Assembly (NCBI GenBank): GCA_005656395.1
Contig: SRSI01000014.1
Coordinates: 1-64,000, forward strand
DNA from: Strongyloides papillosus
Taxonomy: Eukaryota > Nematoda > Chromadorea > Rhabditida > Strongyloididae
Length of the DNA stretch: 64,000 nt
Direction of reading: 5' to 3'
Shown: positions 22,688-35,300 of the stretch, in pieces
Layout of the letters: every line of letters begins with the position of its first letter
Position numbering within the stretch: position 1 is the stretch's first letter
Translations under genes and position numbers: made by a program
Notes under the pieces: generated by a model
The model's input: only the letters and a program-made list of their open reading frames with translations
Database searches by the model: none
Told to the model about the DNA's origin: nothing

Positions 22688-24568
22688 ATGGAATCTTTTA
22701 TGTCAGAACTTATAAAAATTGTTCCTTCAATTTCTGCTAAGCAAATGTTGGAGGCTTTAAAATTAAAAGATTTTAAGGAAAATATTCCTTGTGAGTCTAA
22801 TATTAGAAGAATGATAAAAAAAATGAAAGATGAAGTTGCAGGCGATCAAAAAAAAGCAGAAGTTTGTGTTAAAGAAGAAGAAGAAAAAGTGAATGATAAA
22901 AAAGAGGCAAAAAAGGTTAATGATAAAGAAAAAGAAGAAATTAATAAAGAAATTGTTGAGCATTGTTTTGATTTTACAGCATTAAATATAATTGATAATG
23001 GAAGGATAGTTTTAAATCTTCATAGCACTCGTGATAAAAAAATGATTTTTTTAAAGGATGATAAACATTTTAAAAATAATGAGTTGAAATCCGTTAGAGG
23101 AAAGATATATGTTGGTGATTACTCAACGAAAAATGGCTTCACGTATTCTTGCAAAAAATGTAGAAATATTTATGATATTCAATCGTCGGCATTTAAAAAA
23201 AATCAAAATAATAATGAACCTTGTGAAAAATGTCCTAAAATTATTGGAAGAGTTGTACTAGATGATAAAAACATTTTAAATGAAAGTTTGTCAAGTTTTC
23301 ACAGTAATAAATGCGAATCTACTGCTCTCTTATCAGTTATTATTTAACAAATTGAACGTAAATTTTATGGTATGATGGAAGAGCATACGTTAAAAAGATA
23401 TGATGCCAATGTTCAATTCTATGAGTTTGCTGCAAAAATTGCACTTTCTAACAATTTATCAATATTTGAAATAACATCTTCAGTTGATTTTCCTGATTAT
23501 TCAACGTTTAGTAAGAATGCAGATTATCATAAAAGAAAAATTAATTATAAATGTGTTAGTAATGATCCTTCTTTTTTAAATACTATTGACAATAGACCAT
23601 TTATACGAGTTATTCAAAATGATATGATATTATGTGTGTCGAATATTGGCTTAGAAATGATGGCTTATGCTAATATTGTTTCTTCTGATGGTACTTTTGA
23701 GAAAAGCAGTTCAGATCACCAGCAAATATATAATTTTCAAGCTATGGTGGCTGGTCGTTTTTATCTATCAGTTTTTGTGTTGATGAAAAATAAGAATAAA
23801 AATTCTTATCGAATAGTATTTCAACTTATTAAAGATATGGTAGAACATGAATATGAAGAAAAAAAAGATGGTTTTATACCATTCAGTAAAAAAATTCTTT
23901 TTATTGATAAAGAAATGGCTGTTATAAATGTTGCTTCTACAATTTGGGGTTCTAAAGTCCGTCTTTGCTGTTTTCACACAATATCGGCTTTTCAAAAAAA
24001 ATTGAGAAACTTGAATCTTAAAAAATATTATTCATCAATTCAACGTTATAATTTTCGCAACATAAGTTCTACCGATCATCTTGAATTCTACGACATTATA
24101 CAAGCTATATACACATTGCCCTATTTTCCTTATGAACACATGATAAAATTTTGGAAAGATGAATTAAAATTATCATTAAATAAACTTAAAATACATCCTA
24201 CTCGTATTAAACAGTTTGTCGATTATATAGATTCTAACTGGATGGAAAAAAAAGGATGTTATCATCCTGAGCAAATGTCAATATATGGATTAGATATTCG
24301 TACAAATAATGCATGTGAAAACTTCCATTCTGTTATGAAAAAATGTTCTTTATTTTTAAAAAAGGGCCGTGTTAATAAAGTGTGTGGAGCACTTAAATTG
24401 ATAGAAATTAAATATTCTTCTGAATATTTAAAAACCTAAAATTTTGAAAAACCATTAAATATGACTTTAAAAAATAGGATGTACCTGGATGTTTTTAAAA
24501 AATTTGATAATCTAAATCTCATGGAGTATTCAAAAGCTGTTAATAAGGTTAGAAAATTAGTTTTGTAA
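22688..24568 (+). pseudogene. FLYWCH/MULE transposase with two in-frame stops
   Basis: One continuous frame of 627 codons (ATG at 22688) interrupted only by TAA at 23345-23347 and 24437-24439, with no frameshift. The N-terminal part has a lysine/glutamate-rich linker, then a FLYWCH-type zinc-binding domain (CKKC..., ending SFHSNKC). After the first stop comes the MULE DDE domain: SSDGTFEKS (first Asp), ILFIDKEMAVI followed by CCFHTISAFQKK (second Asp and the C-x-FH signature), then TNNACENFHSVMKK (Glu). It would cut and paste the surrounding element. The two stops suggest recent inactivation, or readthrough, or sequence error. Family assignment is firm; activity is not. Confidence 0.88.
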
Positions 24569-24668
24569 TTGTTTATTATTCGTTTTCTTTATAAATTTAA
24601 ATTTTTAAATTAATGTTACATTTTTCCAAAAAAATATTTTAACACGATAGGTGAGTTGGGGGGTTCTC

Positions 24669-24677
24669 CTTAGAAAG
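24669..24677. repeat. 9-bp target duplication of the MULE, right
   Basis: cttagaaag, identical to 20350-20358. Confidence 0.85.
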
Positions 24678-25250
24678 TACACTCAAAAATGAAAACTGTC
24701 GTTTTGACATATACACTATAACCCTCCGATGTAGTGTTAAAAAAATAAAATATTCATTTAATTTATTAATAAATGTTAGTGATCTTAAATTTTCAAAGTA
24801 TACTCAATTTAAAAAAATTAATTTATCAATTAACATAAATGTCAAATCATTTAATAACATAATGAGGTATCATTTTTTATAAATTCATATACCTTTATTT
24901 ATTATTGTTTGTGAATTTTTTAGAAAATGTATTATATATTTTAAAAAACAGATATGTATGTTGTTTTGACTGTATATAATGTTGAAACGACATACATACT
25001 TGTTATAGTAATTTGCTATGTTTTTTTATAAAAATGTATATACATTTCTTATAAAATGTGCATATTTTGTTAAAACGACATTACCTATACATTTTTTATA
25101 GACATGTACATACATTTCTTATAAATTATCATACATTTTTTAAAAAGTGAATAGTTATTTTAGCATAAATGTATGATCAATTTTAAAAATTAAACTCACT
25201 TTTTTATATTATATTGACTATACTAAACAGTAATTTTATACAAGTTAAAA
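24678..25250 (+). repeat. inner part of the left TIR of the 26-kb element
   Basis: Starts tacactcaaaaatgaaaac and includes ctgtcgttttgaca, mirrored at 44350-44920. Both arms contain degenerate subrepeats built on gtcgttttgactgtatgtac and tatacatttcttata. The MULE separates it from the outer TIR. Confidence 0.75.
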
Positions 25251-27529
25251 CGACTGGCACAAAAAAATAATACCAAAAAATCAACATTTCAACAAAAAAT
25301 AACGATTTATTATATTTTATGATAAAATATATAAAAGATCATAATTTAAAAACATTAAAATAATAAAATTTATATTGTATAATTATGTTTTTAGAATTGA
25401 TGCTGTCTTTAAACAATATTTTTCTCTTTTTAATTATTAATGTCTTTTTTAATTTAATTTATTCTATTTTTTAGCAAAACTATTTATAAATTAACGAAAT
25501 TCAACATCTTAAATGATTTTAAAAAATTTAAAATGATTAAAATGTAATTTTTAAAACAATAAGTGTTTGTTAATTCCAATAATTATAAATATTACCAAAT
25601 AACTATTACTTTACACTGTGATTTAATTTTAAAATATTAAAATCATAAGCAAATTATTTTGGAAACATATCACAAAATAAAAATGATAGTTAATAATGTT
25701 TTTTTATATCACAATCTTTAACAGCGTAAAATAATGTTTTAATTGGATCTCATATTATACACATAAAAACATTTTTATTAAATATTTATTGTTAATTCAA
25801 TATGATCATAATATGCCATTTGCATTGATTTTTCTACTTCACACAAAATCAAATCCTTCTCTCACGAAGGCTGTTATGTCAAACTATTATTTTTTGCATA
25901 TACTTTCGTAGACCTCATTTTTGCATATAAAAAATTTCACAAAATAAAATGTATTTTATTATTTTTTGTATATACAGTTAATATGATAGATAACTATTTT
26001 AAAATAATATGCTTATGTCAAAAATTATTAAATGCATATACCCTTCGTTTTTAAAATCACTAAACAAAAGATGATGAGCGGAAACATTCCATTCATTTTT
26101 TTTACATAACGTATTTTGTCTAATAATGGACATGAAAAAAATTGTAAAATTTACTTAGTTTTTTAAAATATTGAATACATTTAAATTTGATGAATTTTCT
26201 TATTTCGTATGTTTTTGGAATATATATTATTAATAAAGATAGAAGATTTTATAAATGTTTTCTTAGCATTTTAATTTTAATTGTGCACTAAATCTAAGTG
26301 CAAATGCATGTTATAAAATTTGCAAACAAATTATCTTTCAATAAAACTTTGTATATACAAATATTAAAATAATGCTTTATATCCAAAAATCAACTTAGCA
26401 AAGTAGCATATTATTTTTACAATTTTTCTTTTTCATCGCCTATTAATTATTCCATCTTTAATAACATTGCACATAATCTACCTACTCCCTGGTTTAATAT
26501 TTATAAGATAATAAAAAATTGACATCTTAATAATACAATATATTTAAAGAAATTAACAAATTAAGAAATCAAAATTTTAAAGAATTGAAAAATTTTAAAA
26601 ATTACTTTACTAATAAATTAAGTTAGTTAAAAGTATTATTAGTACTAGATTTTTATTTTAATTAAACAAATTGCTTTATATCGTATATTTATAATCCTTA
26701 AAATTTTGAGAAAGTTTCAAATCCTGATTTATCTAAACTAATCAGTATATTTTACATACTAATATGATCTATTGCATTAGAAGTACAGTCTATAAATTTG
26801 TTAACTTGATTAAAAAGTTAAACGATGAAAATAATTAAACTAGCAATTGTTTATTTGGGTTAGTATTACAAAAGTTTGTTATTATTAGCTCTCTAAAACA
26901 TATTAGAAACTTGAAGTATTAATAAATTGAAGTATTAATATATTGGAATATTAATAAATTGAAATATGAATAATTGAAAATGTTGATTTAATTATCATTA
27001 TAAATTTTATTTTGTTAAAATTTATAGTAAATTAAAACTCGGCTTTTACAAATTGCAAAAGATAAAAATTATTTTAGATAAAATTTAATATTCTAAGTTA
27101 AAATTGTTTTAATCACAAAATAGTTACCAAAGATAATGAAAAAAGTATAATAATAAATAATATGTATGCGTTGTGTTTGATTCCAAACATAAAGTAAAAT
27201 AAGTAACAAAAATTTTATTAACATTTAGAATAAATGCTGTTTTGCTTTATCAATTATCTTGAGCTAGTTACAGTTTTATAACAGTAATTAATACTAAAAT
27301 AGAGAAATTTTATAAATTTGTAAACACTATCACATCCATAATGTCAGTTTAACTGTTTTTTAATTAAAACAATTGTAATCTTGAGTACTATATTTTGTTT
27401 AAAATATATCTTTATCATTTGACATTTGGAAATCCGGATTTCAATATGCTAGAAACCCTAAAAAACAAAATCTTTAGAAATAAGTAAATCAGCGTTTAAA
27501 TTTTTTGATAATGTTATTAAGATCATTTT
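25251..27529. other. non-coding AT-rich interior
   Basis: No gene. A phrase at 25841-25857 (acacaaaatcaaatcct) is inverted at about 31820-31836, and another near 26041 (acccttcgtttt) is inverted near 31323. These hint at a further nested element from about 25840 to 31840. Confidence 0.45.
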
Positions 27530-29611
27530 TATCAACATTTTAAGATATTTTTTTCTTAAAATTCATATTTACCACTTATAGCATTTGAAAAAATAATTTA
27601 CATACATTTATATATGTCATAAATAAGTAAAATATAATAAATAAATAAAACAATATCTTAAGAACGAAACATTACTTTATCATAATTTTTATATATGTGA
27701 TTAAGTACACTCTAATCAACATATCTAGGTAATTTGATTGTTTCTAAAAACTCAAATTTACCATCTATGGCATTTGAAACAACAATATTCATACATTTAT
27801 ATATACTACATATCAGTAAGGTATGATGCATAAAAATAGCAATATTTTGAAAACGAAACATTACTTTCTCATAATTTTTATACACGTGATTAAGCACATT
27901 CTAATCAACATACTTAAATATTCCATTTGTTTCTAAAAATTCATATATACCATCTATGGCATTTGAAAAGAAAATTTTTCTACACCTATGTATATAATAT
28001 CTTAGTAACGTATAGTTATGAAAATGACAATTTCTTCAAAACGAAACATTACTTTCTCATAATTTTTAAATATGTGATTAAGCACATTCTAATCAACATA
28101 CTTAAATATTCCATTTGTTTCTAAAAATTCATATATACCATCTATGGCATTTGAAAAGAAAATTTTTCTACATCTATGTATATAATATCTTAGTAACGTA
28201 TAGTTATGAAAATGACAATTTCTTAAAAACGAAACATTACTTTCTCAAAATTTTTATTTATGTGATTAAACACATTCTAATTAACATATCTAGGTATTTT
28301 GATGGTTTCTAAAAAATCAAATTTACCATCTATGGCATTTGAAAAAACAATTTTCATACATTTATATATACCATATAGTAGTAACGTATGGTATATAAAA
28401 GTGACAATATCTTAAAAACGAAACATTACTTTCTCAAAATTTTTATATATGTAATTAAGCACATTCTAATTAACATATCTAAGTATTTTGATTGTTTCTA
28501 AAAAATCAAATTTACCATTTATTGCATTTGAAAAAACAATTTTCATACATTTATATATACCATATATTAATAACATATAGTTATGAAAATGACAATTTCT
28601 TAAAAACGAAACATTACTTTCTCAAAATTTTTATTTATGTGATTAAGCACATTCTAATTAACATATCTAGGTATTTTGATTGTCTCTAAAAAATCAAATT
28701 TACCATCTATGGCATTTGAAAAAACAGTTTTCATACATTTATATATACCATATATTAATAATGTATAGTTATGAAAATGACAATTTCTTAAAAACGAAAC
28801 ATTACTTTCTCAAAATTTTGATATATGTGATTAAACACATTCTAATCAACATACTTAAATATTCCATTTGTTTCTAAAAATTCATATATACCATCTATGG
28901 CATTTGAAAAGAAAATTTTTCTACACCTATGTATATAATATCTTAGCAACGTATAGTTATGAAAATGACAATTTCTTAAAAACGAAACATTACTTTCTCA
29001 AAATTTTTATATATGTGATTAAGCACATTCTAATTAATATATCTAAGTATTTTGATTGTTTCTAAAAAATCAAATTTACCATCTATGGCATTTGAAAAAA
29101 CAATTTTCATACATTAATATATACCATATATTAATAACGTATAGTTATGAAAATGACAATTTCTTAAAAATGAAACATTACTTTCTCATAATTTTTAAAT
29201 ATGTGATTAAGCACATTCTAATCAACATACTTAAATATTCCATTTGTTTCTAAAAATTCATATATACCATCTATGGCATTTGGAAAGAAAATTTTTCTAC
29301 ACCTATGTATATAATATCTTAGCAACGTATAGTTATGAAAATGACAATTTCTTAAAAACGAAACATTACTTTCTCAAAATTTTTATATATGTGATTAAGC
29401 ACATTCTAATCAACATACTTAAATATTCCATTTGTTTCTAAAAATTCATATATACCATCTATGGCATTTGAAAAGAAAATTTTTCTACACCTATGTATAT
29501 AATATCTTAGCAACGTATAGTTATGAAAATGATAATTTCTTAAAAACGAAACATTACTTCCTCAAAATTTTTATATATGTGATTAAGCACATTCTAATCA
29601 ACTTATTTAAG
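27530..29611 (+). repeat. tandem array of 188-bp units, about 11 copies
   Basis: Units repeat every 188 bp (landmark ccatctatggcatttga near 27760, 27950, 28138, 28327, 28702, 28890, 29078, 29267, 29455). Two unit types alternate irregularly: one with aaaattcatatataccatc and ctacacctatgtatata, the other with aaaatcaaatttaccatc and catacatttatatatac. The first two or three units are the most diverged. Because 188 is not a multiple of 3, the apparent 65-codon frames in each unit are shifted copies of the same non-coding text. The array stops one base before a TIR element. Confidence 0.92.
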
Positions 29612-29613
29612 TA

Positions 29614-30200
29614 CACACAGAAAAAAATAGGAAAAGTTTGACATTATTACATAAAATGCAATAGAAATTCCCTCTTGTTAAAAAATCAACATTTATTCAA
29701 ATTTTAAAATTATCAAGCGACAGCAAAATGTTTTAAATGATGAAAAATATCAAGTTGTCGCAAAACTTTGCTGCTTTTTTTACAAAATTATAATTGTTTT
29801 ATATTTTAAATAATGTAACTTTTATTTAATCTTAATGTTTTTGATATAATGCTAATCTTAGGATCTAGTTTTTTTCTAATATACATGAAATACGTTGTTA
29901 AAACTCAATTTCGTGTAAAGTTGTTAAGTTTTAACAAAAATCATTATCTTAAACTATTTACTAGTAACAATAAATATAAAAATTTATAATAATAATAAGA
30001 AAAAGCTAAAAATTATTATTTAACCACACAAAGCATTAATAATTAAAAATATTATTTTAGTATTTGTTCATATATTAACTTTAAATATGTAGAAGATATT
30101 TTTTATTATAGATAAAAATCCATATGATTTTATGACTTTTCATAGATTTGATTTTTAAATGAGACCTTTAAAGTACCAAAAAAATTTTCGCCTTCAGAAG
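29614..30200. mobile_element. second copy of the CACACAG-ended TIR element, 5' part
   Basis: Preceded by TA and beginning CACACAGAAAAAAATAGG. It follows the copy at 5746 with gaps through ttatcaagcgacagcaaa, agttgtcgca, aaaatattattttag and atagatttgatttttaaatg. I do not see its right end, so its extent is uncertain. Unlike the first copy it lacks the approximately 290-bp insertion. Confidence 0.6.
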
Positions 30201-30483
30201 AGTGTAACTTTATAAAAAAGTATAATTTATAATAATTCAAACTACTTAAACTTATTAACAAAAATATTGTGCACACTCGGTATTTAATATCTTCACTAGT
30301 TTCTTGGCCCTCAAAATCAAAAAAGTTTACTTTTTTGTTTGACTTAATTTTTGTTTTCAATTCTCTCAAAAATCTTACTATTATTTTTTTTTAATTTTCA
30401 ATAAATGTATTTTTTGACTTAAAATAATGTAGTAAAGTTATATATATTTAACAGATAAATGTATCAGAAATATAATTAAAGAT

Positions 30484-31023
30484 TTTACTTTTTTTTTTAT
30501 CTTCAATATCATCTGTGTCATCTTCAGTGATGTAGAGCCATTTGCCTGGAATAACATCATATAACTCATCAGCAACATCTCCCTGAATAGCAATTTTATC
30601 GGCTCCCGTTACACTACTTAAACAAACTAACTTGGATGTAAAGAATTTTATTGCTTTTTTAAAATCAATTATATAAGTACTAAGATTTTTAACAGTTGTT
30701 GTATATTTATTTGTTTTTCTTGAAGCTATCTAAGCATAACTGCTTTTGGTTCATCTCAGCAACACTTAATTCTTATACCTCTACATTTCTGATGGCTATT
30801 TTTCTCAGTTACATCATTATCTGTTATCACAATTCCTTCTACATCTTTTACAAGCGTTTGACTTGATTGTGTAGAACAATTTTTTCTACTATACTCACAA
30901 TACTCAAATGACATTGCACACTCTGAAAAATTATTACAAAAAGACTTAAAAATTTTTAAATTTTACTGAACGATAGATAACTTCCAAAGAATATGTTGGG
31001 TTATTTTCCTTAACTTCAGTTAT
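30484..31023 (-). pseudogene. DENR: DENR (density-regulated protein) pseudogene with a retained 44-bp intron
   Basis: Read on the minus strand, the N-terminal zinc-binding segment appears as PTYSLEVIYRS then CAMSFEYCEYSRK, matching the YPLxVxYCGxCSxPxEYCEY region of DENR. A 44-bp GT..AG intron sits at 30923-30966 between the two halves. A diverged linker follows, then the SUI1 domain from STYIIDFKKAIKFF through SSVTGADKIAIQGDVADEL to YDVIPGKW and an acidic tail. DENR works with MCTS1 in ribosome recycling and translation re-initiation. Here stops (after IRIKCC and near AVMLR) and frame changes break the reading frame, and key cysteines are altered. The intron argues for capture as DNA rather than a retrocopy. 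Confidence 0.85.
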
Positions 31024-32367
31024 ATTTAATTAGTAAAAAGTAAAATTAAAAAGCTATTTCTTGAGATATAAAACATACCATATCTAGATTACTCCATCTG
31101 TCATGTCATTTAAAAGAATTTATTTTATCATGATTGCCTATATAATGATCAATTATTCTAAATAAGCTTATCCAACTTCTATTTATGTCATAGAAACTTC
31201 TCTAGAAATTATAATATTCTTTAATAACAGTACATTTCATTGAATTTATTAACTGCGTTGGTTACTTTGATTAAATAAAATTTCATGTTTGAAGAAAAAA
31301 AAGGTTTAATTTTATTTAACAAAACGAAGGGTCACCTGTTAAATAATCATAAAATAAGTATTCCTTCGTTTTTATTATAATATGTAAAAACAAAAAAACG
31401 TTATGTTTTTTATAAATTTTAGTATTCAATTTCTTTTAAATTAGACATACCAAATAAAAGAGAATTGTATGTATTTTATATGCTAATAAATTATTATTTT
31501 GATTATTAAAACATTGTATATTTTCAGTAAAATAATATTTGTTAGAAACAGAAATAATGTGTTTTTGTAAAAAAATAATTAGCATTTCTTATCATTTTGA
31601 GGGTATTTTTATTTATTCTTAAATACATTTTTTGTTTATTTTTATATATTTAATTTAGAGAAATGGTCATAGTATTTTGTTACTTTTTTAAAGAATCTTT
31701 TAAACACATAAATTAATCATTTTTATTTTTTTTGTTTATGTAAATAACGATAAAAGTACTATCAAAATGTTAAAAATATATATATTACTTAAACCCACAT
31801 CATATGTATTGTAGACGAAGGATTTGATTTTATGTGTTAATAAAAATTGCCTTTCTTTTAGTAAATAACAATTTCTATCATGTTAATTTATCTTATTTAC
31901 ATAACAAAAAAATATCAAAACTTTTAATATGCATGTCCTTTCACAGTAAAGCTTATTTTTTGGAAATAAAAAATGATTTTAAATGTTTAATTACGTACTT
32001 TTTTATAAAATAAATTTAAAATTTTATTATCAAAAAATATTTTAAAGTTAAATTATATTTATTTGGCATTGTATCCAAAAATTATAAATACAATTATTTA
32101 GATATAGATAAATTATTTTATAAGATTAGCAAAATATTTAAACATAAACCTGGTTTTTCTAACTTCCAATTTACTTATTCAAACTCTGGAAATAGTTACA
32201 GTTAATATAAGTTTAGAAACTACAAAATTAATGACATCATTCCCATTAATACCCTACCTATATACAATTTCAATGCACACTTTAAATCATGTCAAACAAT
32301 ACCAAAAACAAACAAATTTACAATTTTACAACTTTAATTAAAAATTTATTAAATAAATAAAAAATTT
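31024..32367. other. non-coding interior
   Basis: AT-rich; holds the right-hand copies of the inverted phrases mentioned for 25251-27529. No gene recognised. Confidence 0.45.
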
Positions 32368-35300
32368 TTAAAATAAATTAAAATATCCTGCTTGCATTTT
32401 TCCGGCTTCATTCAGCAATTTTTTACCCATTAATAATGTAACGGCCGATTGTTGGTCCAAGGAATCAGTTGACAGAATGTTTATTTTTTTAAATCTTCTT
32501 AAGTACATTCTAATTTTTTGAAATAATCCATCGTTACTGTAATGATAAAAATATATTATTAAAATTAATTATTATAAAAAATCTAAAGATCCGTAAATGC
32601 TTACTTTTTATAGGCATCAATACAATCTGGGTCTGTAATTTTACATAATTTGTTATTTGATGAAAAAATGTGCAATTCTTCACTATCATTAAGTTCATCA
32701 AAATTTATTTCTAAAAAAAACAAAATTTTTCAAATTAATTTTAAAAATTAAAATTACTTTCTAAAGCATAAAGTAACGCTTTAAGTTCTAAAAATACAAT
32801 TGTACTTAATGATCCACATCTACCATATCCTGAAAATTAAAACAAAAAATTATTAAAAATATACTTTCGACTGTGATTTTATAGAGCTATTTTTACTCAA
32901 ATAACATCTATTTTTCATTTAGTAAAAATTGATAACAGTATTATAAGTAACATGTTTACGTTTAAGAGTATATATTAAATTTACCTTTGCTTAATTCATT
33001 GTTATTATCAAATATGTAAAATAAAAAGCATTTTTTTTCTTCACAGGTATCAATAATGATTTTTTTACATGATTCTCCATTCTAAAATATAGTATTTATA
33101 GAAAAATTTATAATATTAAATATTTTATTTGTTGTTAAAAAGATAAAAAGACTTTTCTTTTTTAATATTGTGATATGTAATGGGATGAACAAAAACTGTT
33201 CTAATCAAATTGATTAAAAAACTTAAATCTTATCGCTTTTTAAAATAAATTATAATAAACTTGTTTTTAATAATTTTCCATCTTATTACTGTAAAATTAT
33301 TAAATAACGTACATTCAACTAATTCAAGAAACATCAATTAAACAGAGATATAACTACTGTTTATAATGAATTTAAAGAAATTCTATTAACTAATTGTAAA
33401 CTCTTTATTTATTTACTATATATTCTTAATTAAAATCATTAAATATTACTAAAAAAATTTACACCAAAAGAGAGTGAATCTTATAAGAAAAAAATGCTTA
33501 GTCTAATTTAGCATAATTTCTAATAACCCTATAGGTAACACTTAATTAAAAGATTTTGTTGAATTACATGCGAACATCTTTTAATAATGTATCAACCATC
33601 AAGTATTTAAAAAACTTTTACTACGGTGTTTAACTTACATTAATATTTTCATTCATAAAATTCTGTACTATTTTATTTTCGTCGTTGCTCATGAGAAGAT
33701 TCACATTTTTTTCTTGACAACCATTTATGCTCAAATTTAAAGTAAATTTCAAAGGATGATTAATTGTATTAACTTCATTTTTTTTAATATCAGTCTGATT
33801 CGTAGTTATATTTTCTTCCAATTCTGTAAGCGGTGGTGCAGAAGGTAAAGGTGGTCTTGAACAATTGTTATTAGAGATACTTTCTTTTAAATCTTCAAGT
33901 GATGGTGCAGAAGGTAATGGTGGTCTTGAACGATTGTTATTAGAGATACTTTCTTTTAAATCTTCTAGTGATAGCGCAGAAGGTAACGGTGGTATTGAAC
34001 AATTGTTATTAAAGATACTTTCTTCTAAAACGTTCATTTCCTCATTGAGTAATTTTGTCTTTTCTTTTTCATTATTTAAACTATAAAATTGTTTTTTAAA
34101 TTTCTAAGTATTGATACATATTTATGATTATTTTTACTAGTAAAATAATTATCAATTTTTTTATTAGCAAAGCTAGTAAATTTATAAATAATTATATTTA
34201 AAAAAAGTATGTTAATACACTAGTACGATAATTAATTTATTTTGTGATAAACTTACCTATTTTTTAATTCACCAATAATTAAATTTTGGTTATCTAATTT
34301 GTTATTTTTTTCAGATATTTTAATGAAAGAATTTCGGTACATTCTACAAAGTTTATTATTCTTTTTTTCAACTTCCTTTAAATTTTTTTCAAGATTTTTG
34401 ATTAAAATATTTTTTTCCAAAATCTCATTTTCCATTTTTACCAAATATTCATTATCGACTCCTTCTTTTGATGAATCAGAAAGTTGTGTAATTTCCAAAT
34501 CTCTTGATTCTATAATATTTTTTAAAATGACATTTTCGTCAATTCGTCCTTCTGCTTCTTCAACTTTTTGTAATAGCTCATTTTTTGTAACTTTTTCTTC
34601 AAGTAGATTACATCTTAATGAAGTGATTTCTTTCAGATTTTCATTGTTTACTAATTCAAGATCTTTAAAATTTTCATTAAGCTCATTGAATCTTTCTACT
34701 AATTCATTATATTCATCATTTTTGGTATCAAGATCCATACCCATTTCAAAATTTTTACTCTTTAATATTGATATTTCTTCTTTTAATAAATTTATTTCAT
34801 TATTTTTTTCTTCAATATCTGTTCTTAAATATTCCATTTCTTGTTCCATACCACTCTAATAAAAAGTTTATTATTAATACATAAAAAAATTAGAATAAAA
34901 TAGGAATCATTATATGCTGTTTGATATTTAGAAGTATAGTTGAATACAATATCATAATTTATCTTTGTATTATATATTAAAAACAATATCTTATTTAAAT
35001 AAATAAAATAAATTATTTCTAGCTTCTATTGAGTATTTGAGTAAATTTTACTATAAATTATTACCAAAAATTATTTTGATTAACTATTATATAAAACTTT
35101 TATACAACTAAATGGTTTAAAAAGTGTAGTAAATTTAAATTATATCTTATAATGACAAAAATTAAAAAAACATTTTGTGTTGATTGTTAAGACTATATAT
35201 TAACGAAAATTGGACAAAGTATTCTTGGAAATAAATGTAATCTATTAAAATAATAAACCAAGAAATTATAACGTTATAAATTAATTATAATATATAACTT

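Larger units (their letters stand above)
20359..24668 (+). mobile_element. Mutator-like element carrying a deubiquitinase fragment
   Basis: A perfect 9-bp direct repeat (cttagaaag) flanks 4310 bp whose ends are inverted relatives: left AGGAAACGTAAACTCACCTAT, right (reverse complement) GAGAACCCCCCAACTCACCTAT with a one-base offset. Nine-base duplication, FLYWCH domain and MULE-type DDE transposase agree. A second inverted pair lies inside: 20382-20468 against 22474-22532, sharing ccgaatttcgggg, aactcaccac and tattttgctttttt. The protease half therefore also has its own pair of ends and the whole may be a composite. Confidence 0.85.

Noticed and set aside
22763..22963. 66-codon minus-strand Phe/Ile-rich frame
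   Set aside because: It is antisense to the lysine-rich part of the MULE transposase.
27530..29611. CRISPR array
   Set aside because: The repeats are contiguous 188-bp units without unique spacers, in a eukaryotic genome.
27927..29641. Eight overlapping 65-codon frames suggesting a family of small proteins
   Set aside because: They are the same frame repeated in 188-bp tandem units, none has its own ATG start in the text I checked (they begin at TTG or CTC-like codons), and composition is that of satellite DNA.
34299..34859. 186-codon plus-strand frame opposite the coiled-coil exon
   Set aside because: It is the antisense shadow of the Glu/Lys-rich coiled coil (giving Ser/Phe-rich translation); splice-consistent evidence supports the minus strand.
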